Below are positions 25,287-32,381 of a DNA stretch of 64,000 nt, one piece after another; positions within the stretch are counted from its first letter, which is position 1; every line of letters starts with the position of its first letter. The notes under the pieces were generated by a model. It was not told where the DNA came from. It did not search any database and was given only the letters and a program-made list of their open reading frames with translations. The translations under genes and the position numbers were made by a program. Source of the stretch: Rhodospirillales bacterium (GTDB lineage Bacteria; Pseudomonadota; Alphaproteobacteria; Rhodospirillales; WMHbin7); assembly GCA_016214125.1 (NCBI GenBank), contig JACRPC010000036.1:35453-99452 (forward strand). The letters are read 5' to 3'.

Positions 25287-27218
25287 TCATGCGGCACCCG
25301 GCTGCGGCTGAAAGACGTCCGCCAAGGCGTCGTGCAGCCGGTTCTCCTCGTCGTGCGAATACATCGATTGGACCAGCTCGCGGTAGCGGGCGTGCATCTG
25401 CTTGCGCTTGACCTTGCGGGTGGGCGTTACCGGCTCGCCCTCCTCTTCCGGATCGAGCGTCTTGGGCAGGATGCGGAAGGCCTTGATCTGCTCGACCCGG
25501 GCCAGATTGGTGTTGGCGGCGGCAATTTCCTGATCGATCAGCGCCACCACCTCGGGATGGCCGGCCAGGCTGGCAAAGCCGGTGAAGACCAGCCCCTTGC
25601 GGTTCGCCCAATTGGCGACGGCGTCGTAATCGATCTCGATCAGCGCCGTCAGATACTTCTCGTTGTCGCCAAAGACGATCGCCTCGCTGATGTAGGGGCT
25701 GGCTCGCATTTCGGTCTCGATCGCGGTCGGGCTGATGTTCTTGCCGCCGCTGGTGATGATGATGTCCTTGGCGCGATCGATGATCTTCAACTGGCCGTCT
25801 TCCCAAAGGCCGATGTCGCCGGTGTGCAGCCAGCCATCGCTGTCGACCGCCTCGCGGGTCGCCTTGTCGTCGTGCCAATAGCCGTTGAAGTTGTCGGGCG
25901 AGCGGACCAGGATCTCGTTCTCAACGCCCAGGCTGACTTCCCAGCCGGGCGTCGGTACGCCGACCGGGCCGGGCCGGGGAAACGGCCCCTTTTGGCCGGC
26001 GATGAAGGAGCCGGCGGTTTCCGTCTGGCCGTAGACCTCGACCAGATTCATGCCCCAAATCTGCCAAAGCGCCATCAGCTCGCGCCCGGTGGCGGCGCCG
26101 CCGGTGATTGCCAACTCGACCCGATCGAAGCCCAGCTTGTTCAAGATCGGCCGAAAGGCCAATTGCCGCCAGAACCAGCCCAGGGCCGGATCGAGCGGAC
26201 CCTGCCGGCCATCCCAGCGGCGCCGCAGATTCCGGCGCCCCCAGGCGAAGGCACGCTCGTAGAGCCGGCGTTTCAGCGGGCTTGAGTTCTCGAGTTGAAT
26301 AAGAACGTTCGACGCGAATTTCTGCAAATAGCGGGGCACGGTGAAGATGAAGGTCGGCGCCACCTCGAACAAGGTGGTGGCGATGTCGTCAACGTTCTCG
26401 CCGTAATGGGGGATCATCGAACCCATCAGCGGAATGGTGATGGTCGAGTTGCGCCCAATGATGTGGCCGAGCGGCAGGAAGGCCACCACCCGATGCGGAT
26501 CGGTTTCCAAGGTCGGGTAGTGGACGAGAAAGGTGGAATAGACCGCCGCCAGATGGCGGCCATGGCTGATCGCCGCCCCCTTGGGATTGCCGGTGGTGCC
26601 CGAGGTGTAGATGATGAAGGCCATCTGCTCGGGGCGGATTTGGGCCACCAGCGCCTCGAAGGCGCCGGGCTGGTCGGCCTCCTCCGCCCCCAAGGCCATC
26701 ACCTTGTCGAAGGCGATGATCTTTGGGTGGTCGTAGGCAAACAGCGCCGTGGTGTCGATGACGATGACGTGCCGCAGATGCGGCAGTTGGTCGAGCAGCG
26801 GCAGGATCTTGTCGACATGCTCCTGGTCTTCGGCCACGAACAGTTCGGCGCCGCCATGCTCAAGGTGATACTTGACCTCGGCCACCGAGGCGGTGGGATA
26901 GATGCCGTAGCTGATGCCGCCCGCCGCCTGCGCGCCCAGATCGGCCAGCGTCCAGCCTTCGCAGCAATCGCCCATGATGGCGACCCGGTCGCCCTTGCGC
27001 AGACCGAGCGCCATGAAGCCGAAGGCGCAACGCGCCACCCGGTCGGCGAAATCGGCCCAACTGCGTTCCTGGTAGATACCGCGAATCTTGGCGCGATAGG
27101 CAATCCGATCGGGTTCGGCCTTGGCCCGCGCCGCCAGAAGACCGGGAATCGTCGAATGGCGAAGCCGCACGATCTCGGCTTGGCTGGCGTCCGCGTTAAA
27201 AGGCTCGCCCTGTTTCAC
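25287..27218 (-). CDS. AMP-forming acyl/aryl-CoA ligase (FadD-like)
   Basis: 643 aa. The adenylation motifs are IIYTSGTTGNPKGAAISH (P-loop), EVYGQTETAG, DGWLHTGDIG and KIIDRAKDIIITSGGKNISP, and the C-terminal catalytic lysine lies in TRKVKRKQM. The length and the long central insert (ENSSPLKRRLYERAFAWGRR) place it among long-chain or bulky acyl-CoA ligases often encoded with Liv-type importers. It probably activates the imported acid to its CoA ester. The GTG at 27218 has AGGGGAGA upstream. It is first gene of the leftward unit, behind a promoter carrying the shared operator. Confidence 0.88.
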   Translation of the reverse strand: MKQGEPFNADASQAEIVRLRHSTIPGLLAARAKAEPDRIAYRAKIRGIYQERSWADFADRVARCAFGFMALGLRKGDRVAIMGDCCEGWTLADLGAQAAGGISYGIYPTASVAEVKYHLEHGGAELFVAEDQEHVDKILPLLDQLPHLRHVIVIDTTALFAYDHPKIIAFDKVMALGAEEADQPGAFEALVAQIRPEQMAFIIYTSGTTGNPKGAAISHGRHLAAVYSTFLVHYPTLETDPHRVVAFLPLGHIIGRNSTITIPLMGSMIPHYGENVDDIATTLFEVAPTFIFTVPRYLQKFASNVLIQLENSSPLKRRLYERAFAWGRRNLRRRWDGRQGPLDPALGWFWRQLAFRPILNKLGFDRVELAITGGAATGRELMALWQIWGMNLVEVYGQTETAGSFIAGQKGPFPRPGPVGVPTPGWEVSLGVENEILVRSPDNFNGYWHDDKATREAVDSDGWLHTGDIGLWEDGQLKIIDRAKDIIITSGGKNISPTAIETEMRASPYISEAIVFGDNEKYLTALIEIDYDAVANWANRKGLVFTGFASLAGHPEVVALIDQEIAAANTNLARVEQIKAFRILPKTLDPEEEGEPVTPTRKVKRKQMHARYRELVQSMYSHDEENRLHDALADVFQPQPGAA

Positions 27219-27331
27219 CACGTCTCCCCTGTGGGCTCGTTCATCCGGCCCGGCCATCCCTTTTCGAAATCCTACCAGCGTTCCCACGCCTTGTCGTTAT
27301 TCGCCTTGGTTCGGTTCGGCCCCAACTCAGC

Positions 27332-27376
27332 GACTGACCGATTGTCCATTCTTATGACCGAATGACATTCTGTCAA
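27332..27376 (-). promoter_or_regulatory. Leftward promoter plus operators (ligase-transporter-bzd unit)
   Basis: Minus strand: -35 TTGACA (27376-27371), a 17-bp spacer and -10 AAGAAT (27353-27348, 4/6). The dyad AATGGAC-AATCG-GTCAGTC (27350-27332) starts inside the -10 box, the same register as at bzdO. A further half-site, ATGACCGAAT, lies in the spacer from 27354. The leader to the GTG is about 120 nt. Confidence 0.7.
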
Positions 27377-27436
27377 ATGGATATTCGATCGCCAGATCGA
27401 GTTTTATGGTATGGAATATCACCAGTTTTACGGCAA

Positions 27437-27497
27437 TTGACACTTTTCCGCGAAGGCCCTAATTTTCTCCCACGGGGAAATGACCAATAAGTCAGTC
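27437..27497 (+). promoter_or_regulatory. Rightward promoter plus operator (hydratase unit)
   Basis: Plus strand: -35 TTGACA (27437-27442), a 17-bp spacer and a weak -10 TAATTT (27460-27465). The dyad AATGACC-AATAA-GTCAGTC (27479-27497) follows at about +6 to +25, just ahead of the Shine-Dalgarno GGAAAGGAAG. It differs from the bzdO site at only 3 of 19 positions. Confidence 0.65.
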
Positions 27498-27516
27498 TAG
27501 GGAAAGGAAGCGGCCT

Positions 27517-28281
27517 ATGTTCGATGTCGCCCTTGAAGGCGCGGTGCTCGCCGTCACCCTCAACCGCCCGCCGGTCAACGCCATCAACGACGCCTGGCTG
27601 GACGGTCTAGAAGATCTCTTGAACCGCCACGAAAAGGACGACGCGGTCAAAGTAATCCATTTCCGCTCGGCCCGGCCGATCTTTTGCGCCGGCGCCGACA
27701 TCGACCTGTTGGCCGAGCGCCTGCCCACCCCCCAAGGGGTGAAAGCGATGGCCGCCACCGCCCGGCGCATGCAGGTGATCTATGAGCGGATCGAGCGTTC
27801 GCCCCTGGTGTCCTTGGCCGAGATCAACGGCGCCGCGCTCGGCGGCGGCTTCGAATTGGCCCTGGCCTGCGACCTGCGGATCGCCGCCGACAACGCCAAG
27901 CTGGGCCTGCCTGAAGCGCGGCTGGGCCTGCTGCCCGGCGCCGGCGGCAGCCAGCGCATGACCAAATTGTGCGGCGCCGCCACCGCCAAGCGTCTAATCC
28001 TGGGCGCCGAAACGGTGAGCGGCGATGAAGCGGTGCGCCTGGGTCTGGTGCAATGGGTGGCGCCCGCCGATCAGTTGGCGGCCCGCGCCCAAGCCATCGC
28101 GGCCAATCTGGCCTCGCTGCCCCGCAAGACCCTGGAGACCAACAAGCGCTGCATCGAAGCCGCCCAGGAGCCCGCCACCGACGGCTACGCGGTCGAGATC
28201 GACATGACGACCATTCTCTATCAGACCCCCGAGGCCTTGGAGCGGCTCAAGGCCTTTCTCGCCAAGCGCAAGGAGCGCTGA
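27517..28281 (+). CDS. Enoyl-CoA hydratase/isomerase family protein
   Basis: 254 aa crotonase fold. The oxyanion-hole segments ARPIFCAGADIDLL and NGAALGGGFELALACD are present. Both catalytic glutamates of true hydratases are in place, one in GGGFELAL and one in LPEARLGLLPGAGG. It should hydrate a 2-enoyl-CoA. Position next to an acyl-CoA dehydrogenase and ligase suggests beta-oxidation of an aromatic side chain (for example a cinnamoyl- or phenylpropanoyl-CoA) feeding benzoyl-CoA to the reductase. A role as cyclohexadienoyl-CoA hydratase is the alternative. Confidence 0.88.
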   Translation: MFDVALEGAVLAVTLNRPPVNAINDAWLDGLEDLLNRHEKDDAVKVIHFRSARPIFCAGADIDLLAERLPTPQGVKAMAATARRMQVIYERIERSPLVSLAEINGAALGGGFELALACDLRIAADNAKLGLPEARLGLLPGAGGSQRMTKLCGAATAKRLILGAETVSGDEAVRLGLVQWVAPADQLAARAQAIAANLASLPRKTLETNKRCIEAAQEPATDGYAVEIDMTTILYQTPEALERLKAFLAKRKER

Positions 28282-28285
28282 TCGC

Positions 28286-29452
28286 ATGGACTTCACCTTC
28301 AACGAAACCCAGGAACAAATCCGCGAAAGCGTGGCCCGCATCTGCGCCGATTTCGGCGACGATTATTGGCTGGAGCGCGACCGCGAAGGCGGCTTCCCCG
28401 ACGATTTCGCCAAAGCCATTGCCCAGGCCGGCTGGCTCGGCGTCGCGCTGCCCGAGGCCTATGGCGGTGCCGGGCTGGGGGTCACCGAAGCGGCGATCCT
28501 GGTGCAGACCATCGCCCAATCGGGCGCCGGTTTCTCGGGCGCCTCGGCCGTCCACATCAACATCTTCGGCCTCAACCCGGTGGCGGTGCACGGCACCGAG
28601 GCGCAGAAGAAGGCCTGGTTGCCGCCGATGATCGCCGGCAAAGAGCGCGCCTGCTTCGGTGTCACCGAGCCCAATGCCGGGCTCGACACCAGCCGTATCC
28701 AGACCCGCGCCCAGCGCCAGGGCGATCGCTACATCGTCAACGGCCAGAAGATCTGGACCTCGACCGCCCAATCGGCGCAGAAGATTTTGCTTCTGGCGCG
28801 CACCGCGCCCGTCGAAACCACGCCCAACCCGCTCAACGGCCTGTCGCTGTTCTACACCGATCTCGACCGCAAGCGCGTCACCGTCAAGGAAATCGAAAAG
28901 ATGGGCCGCAAGGCGGTCGATTCCAATATGGTCTTCATCGACAATCTCGAAGTGCCCGTCGAGCACCGCATCGGCGAGGAGGGCAAGGGTTTCCGCTATA
29001 TTCTCGAGGGCTTCAACCCCGAACGCATCCTGATTGCCGCCGAGGCGATCGGGCTGGGCCGCGCCGCCCTGCGCCGCGCCGCCACTTACGCCAAGGAGCG
29101 CGTCGTCTTCGGCCGGCCGATCGGCCAGAACCAGGCGATCCAGCATCCGCTGGCCGCCTGCTGGGCCGAACTGGAAGCCGCCAATCTGATGGCCTTCAAG
29201 GCCGCCGCGCTTTACGACGCCGGCCAGCCCTGCGGCGCCGAGGCCAATGCCGCCAAGTATCTGGCCGCCGAAGCGGGCTACAAGGCCTGCGAGACCGCCG
29301 TCATGGTTCATGGCGGCATGGGCTACGCCAAGGAGTATCACGTCGAGCGCTATTTCCGCGAAATCCTGATCGCCCGGCTGGCGCCGGTGAGCCGGGAACT
29401 GATACTTTCCTTCCTGGCCGAAAAGGTTCTCGATCTGCCCAAATCTTATTGA
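28286..29452 (+). CDS. Acyl-CoA dehydrogenase family protein
   Basis: 388 aa, normal length. The FAD-binding block is CFGVTEPNAGLDTSRIQTRA and IWTSTAQSAQKILLLAR. The FAD loop is RVVFGRPIGQNQAIQHPLA and the C-terminal signature is VMVHGGMGYAKEYHVERYFRE. Where most members have the IYEGT motif with the catalytic Glu, this one reads ARLAPVSRE. The catalytic base must therefore lie elsewhere, or the protein belongs to a divergent subfamily. It is predicted to oxidise an acyl-CoA to the enoyl-CoA, passing electrons to EtfAB. It lies 4 bp after the hydratase gene. Confidence 0.86.
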   Translation: MDFTFNETQEQIRESVARICADFGDDYWLERDREGGFPDDFAKAIAQAGWLGVALPEAYGGAGLGVTEAAILVQTIAQSGAGFSGASAVHINIFGLNPVAVHGTEAQKKAWLPPMIAGKERACFGVTEPNAGLDTSRIQTRAQRQGDRYIVNGQKIWTSTAQSAQKILLLARTAPVETTPNPLNGLSLFYTDLDRKRVTVKEIEKMGRKAVDSNMVFIDNLEVPVEHRIGEEGKGFRYILEGFNPERILIAAEAIGLGRAALRRAATYAKERVVFGRPIGQNQAIQHPLAACWAELEAANLMAFKAAALYDAGQPCGAEANAAKYLAAEAGYKACETAVMVHGGMGYAKEYHVERYFREILIARLAPVSRELILSFLAEKVLDLPKSY

Positions 29453-29462
29453 CGGATTGCCA

Positions 29463-30383
29463 ATGAACGACGCCAAGACCGCCCCCATCGACCCCAACGA
29501 AGCCAAGACAGCGGTCTTGGACTATTGCAAGCGCAAGGGCGCCCTGGTGGCCGGCGTCGCCGACCTGGCCGCCATCGACCGCTTCGCGCCCCCCGGCCAC
29601 CGGCCGCGCGACATGTTCCCGACCGTGAAATCGGTGATCTCGTTGGGTGTGGGCGGCCAAACCCAGGGCGCTTGGAAAGTCCCGTCGCGCGCCTTGGGCT
29701 TTTTCGGCTCCTCCGAGGGCCGCGCCTACAAGACCGCCTTCGGGCTGGCCTATTTCATCGAGGGCAAGTATGGAATGCCCTCGATCTACTGTCCGGCCGA
29801 CAACGATCCCCTGGGCGGCACCCGCCTGCCCTTCCAAAGCATGAAGCTGCACGCGGAGCTGGCCGGGCTGGGCGCCCGCTCGCTGGCCGGCGACATCCTG
29901 CTCCATCCCGTTTACGGCTATATGTATTACGCCTCGGTCTTCACCGAGCTGGAACTGCCGCCCGACAAACCGATGGAAGGCAATCCCTGCCCGACGCCCT
30001 CTTGCGTCGATCTTTTCCGCAAGGGCGGCCAGACGCCCTGCATGAAATTCTGCCCGGTGCAGTGCCTGTCGGGCGACATCGACGGCGAGGGCCGCCAAGC
30101 CGCCATGCGCTACGAGATGGCGCGCTGCGCCGAAATGTCCGAGCAGTACGAAGCCCTGCCCGGCATGCTCGGGGCCGCCATGGCGGCGCCCGACGCCCAG
30201 GCGCGCGAGGGCGTGCTGCACGATCCCGACAACGCCATCCTTTGGTACAAGATGTCGGTGGGATCGGGCGGGTTGTTGGGCCAATGTTTCGAATGCATGC
30301 GCGTCTGCCCGATCGCCACCAAGGCCCCCCTGGCCGATCCGATCCGCCGCGCCGCCCAAGCCAAGAAGGAGGCCGCGCGATGA
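29463..30383 (+). CDS. QueG/reductive-dehalogenase-like 4Fe-4S protein, function unknown
   Basis: 306 aa. Two cysteine groups suggest two 4Fe-4S clusters: CPTPSC with TPCMKFCPVQC (about residues 180-200) and GQCFECMRVCP near the C-terminus. The layout resembles the C-terminal ferredoxin part of epoxyqueuosine reductase or reductive dehalogenases. The N-terminal part (KSVISLGVGGQTQGAWKVPS) recalls the QueG fold, but no corrinoid-binding motif was recognised. It has no signal peptide, so it is cytoplasmic. It sits between acyl-CoA dehydrogenase and ligase 2, overlapping the latter by 4 bp. An electron-transfer role in aromatic acyl-CoA metabolism is inferred. Confidence 0.75.
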   Translation: MNDAKTAPIDPNEAKTAVLDYCKRKGALVAGVADLAAIDRFAPPGHRPRDMFPTVKSVISLGVGGQTQGAWKVPSRALGFFGSSEGRAYKTAFGLAYFIEGKYGMPSIYCPADNDPLGGTRLPFQSMKLHAELAGLGARSLAGDILLHPVYGYMYYASVFTELELPPDKPMEGNPCPTPSCVDLFRKGGQTPCMKFCPVQCLSGDIDGEGRQAAMRYEMARCAEMSEQYEALPGMLGAAMAAPDAQAREGVLHDPDNAILWYKMSVGSGGLLGQCFECMRVCPIATKAPLADPIRRAAQAKKEAAR

Positions 30384-32335
30384 CCCGTGGCCTTGCCCCC
30401 GACCAGATCGGCGTCACCGAAGCGATGATCGCCGCCTATGGCGACTTCATCTGGGAGAACAGCCTGAACGTCCAAAATCGCCGGGGCGATCCGGTGCGCC
30501 AGCCCGATAGCGCCCGAGACGGCCAGGCCGGCATGGGTCTGTCGGACCAGCAGATGGCCGACCGGCTGGGCCTGGCCTGCGTCCAGGTGACACAAATCCG
30601 CGTGCTCTTGGAGGCTAGGCGCTATCGGCGCACCTCTTATCGCCGCCTGCTCGATCTGGGCGGCAACAAGCGCTTCCGCGCCGAAACCTTCCTTGCGCAT
30701 GAAGATCGCCCGCGCTTCAGCGAGGCCGCGCTTGGCCTTCGCGCCGCGCTTGCCTTCGATCCCGAACGGGTTCGCACCTATGTTGCGAATGGCGGCTGGG
30801 CCGGCGACACCCTCGGGCGTTGGCTCGACCGCGCGCCGGCCGAACGGATCGTGGCGGTGGGCGACGGCGTGACCCTGACCTATGGCTATCTTCGGGAGCA
30901 GGCCGAAGGCCTGGCTCGGGGCCTGTTCGCCCGGGGCGTCGGACCCGGCGACGTGGTTTCCGTCCAGCTTCCCAACGGGCCGGAATTCCTGATTGCTTAT
31001 TTCGCCATCGCCCGGCTGGGCGCCGTGCTGTCCACCGTCCACATGCCCTACCGGGCGGCGGAAATGCGAACCCTTCTGTCCCACACGCGGGCGCGCGCCT
31101 TCATCGGACTTTCGCGGGTCAAGGATTTCTCGGCCATCGACACCGTTCGGGGCCTGGCCGCCGATCTGCCCGATCTGGCGGCGATCGTCGCGGTGGGCGA
31201 GCCGATGGCGGACGCCATTTCCTTCGCCCAACTGATCGACGAAGGCGGCCCGCTTCCCGCCGAGATCGCCGCCCAACCGGCCGATCCTTTCCTGTTGCTG
31301 TTCACCTCGGGCACCAGTTCGAGCCCCAAGGCGGTGCCGCTCACCTATCAGATGACGCTGGGCAACGCCCGTCTGGGCGCCGTCGAGCATCGGATCGGCC
31401 CCGACGACCGCATCTTGTCGGCGGCGCCCTATTCGCATCTTCTGGGCCTTTACAGCCTGCATCTGGCGTTCGCGGTGGGCGCGGCCAATCAGATCCTGCC
31501 GGTTTTCACGCCGCCCGATCTCTTGGCGGCGATCGAGCGCCATCGCCCCACCGTTCTCTTCACCGCGCCGGCGCACATGGCCTTTCTCGACGGCCAGGGC
31601 CTTTTGGACAAGGCCGATCTGTCCAGCCTCAAATTGGTGATCGTTTCGGGCAGCGCCTGCCCGCCCGATCTGGCGCGCCGCATCGCCTCCAAGCTGCCCA
31701 ACGGCAAGCTCACCCAGCTTTGGGGGATGACCGAGTTGCAGGCCGGGCTCTACACGCGCCCCGCCGATCCGCTGGAGATGGCCGCCACCTCGGTCGGCCG
31801 GCCCTGCCCGCTGACCGAAATCCGCATCGCCGACGCCGCCGACCAGGCGTTGCCCGACGGCCAGGAAGGGGAATTGCAGATTCGCGGCCCCCTTCTGTTC
31901 GCCAGCTACTACAAGAACGACGAGGCCAACCGCCAGGGCTTCAGCGCCGACGGCTGGTTCCGCACCGAAGATCTGGCGGTGCGCAACGCCGACGGCACCA
32001 TCACCATTTCCGGACGCAAGAAGGACGTCATCAACCGGGGCGGCGTCAAATACAACACCCGCGAGATCGAAGACCTGCTTGCCGCCCATCCCCAGGTGCT
32101 TCAGGCGGCGATCGTGCCCTATCCCGACCCGATTCTGGGCGAGAAGGCCTGCGCCTTCGTGGTGGCACGCGAGGGCGGCACGCCCGCCCTCAAGGATCTG
32201 TGCGCCTGGCTGGCCGACAAGGGCGTTGCCAAGACCAAATGGCCCGAGCGCCTGGAGATCATCGACGAGATGCCGATGACGCCCACCCGCAAGGTCATCA
32301 AGGGCCGCTTGAAGGAACGGCTTGCCCCGACCTAG
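30380..32335 (+). CDS. AMP-forming CoA ligase with novel N-terminal HTH-like extension
   Basis: 651 aa. The adenylation domain starts near residue 135 and has LLLFTSGTSSSPKAVPLTY, QLWGMTELQAG, DGWFRTEDLAV, SGRKKDVINRGGVKYN and catalytic Lys in TRKVIKGRLKERL. It resembles cyclohexanecarboxylate/2,3-dihydroxybenzoate-type ligases. The first about 130 residues are extra: they contain LSDQQMADRLGLACVQVTQIR, which looks like a helix-turn-helix, then a basic RRYRRTSYRRLL stretch. The start ATG overlaps the previous stop (ATGA). The extension is in the same frame with normal codon use, so it is unlikely to be an artefact. It is last gene of the rightward unit. Confidence 0.86.
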   Translation: MTRGLAPDQIGVTEAMIAAYGDFIWENSLNVQNRRGDPVRQPDSARDGQAGMGLSDQQMADRLGLACVQVTQIRVLLEARRYRRTSYRRLLDLGGNKRFRAETFLAHEDRPRFSEAALGLRAALAFDPERVRTYVANGGWAGDTLGRWLDRAPAERIVAVGDGVTLTYGYLREQAEGLARGLFARGVGPGDVVSVQLPNGPEFLIAYFAIARLGAVLSTVHMPYRAAEMRTLLSHTRARAFIGLSRVKDFSAIDTVRGLAADLPDLAAIVAVGEPMADAISFAQLIDEGGPLPAEIAAQPADPFLLLFTSGTSSSPKAVPLTYQMTLGNARLGAVEHRIGPDDRILSAAPYSHLLGLYSLHLAFAVGAANQILPVFTPPDLLAAIERHRPTVLFTAPAHMAFLDGQGLLDKADLSSLKLVIVSGSACPPDLARRIASKLPNGKLTQLWGMTELQAGLYTRPADPLEMAATSVGRPCPLTEIRIADAADQALPDGQEGELQIRGPLLFASYYKNDEANRQGFSADGWFRTEDLAVRNADGTITISGRKKDVINRGGVKYNTREIEDLLAAHPQVLQAAIVPYPDPILGEKACAFVVAREGGTPALKDLCAWLADKGVAKTKWPERLEIIDEMPMTPTRKVIKGRLKERLAPT

Positions 32336-32349
32336 CCGATCGTAGGATG

Positions 32350-32373
32350 CTCCGTTCGATTTCCCGAACGGAG
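32350..32373 (+). terminator. Stem-loop after ligase 2 / before the metY fusion
   Basis: CTCCGTTCG-ATTTCC-CGAACGGAG forms a perfect 9-bp stem with a 6-nt loop. Only a weak T stretch (AGTTTG) follows. The right arm contains the GGAG that acts as Shine-Dalgarno for the ATG at 32382, so the hairpin may end the rightward unit or mask the ribosome site of the next gene. Confidence 0.5.
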
Positions 32374-32381
32374 AGTTTGCG

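Noticed and set aside
22733..25411. An 892-codon plus-strand frame opposite the two substrate-binding protein genes
   Set aside because: Its internal repetition merely mirrors the tandem paralogues on the other strand; composition (His, Gly, Arg) is typical of antisense frames.
29525..30379. In-frame extension of ligase 2 far upstream through the Fe-S protein gene
   Set aside because: The extension is the out-of-frame translation of 29463-30383, which has ferredoxin cysteine motifs; the ATG overlapping its stop is the natural start.
32300..32381. SAM riboswitch before the O-acetylhomoserine sulfhydrylase fusion
   Set aside because: Only a simple hairpin is present; no SAM-I or SAM-II core sequence or pseudoknot partner could be found in the 46-nt gap.
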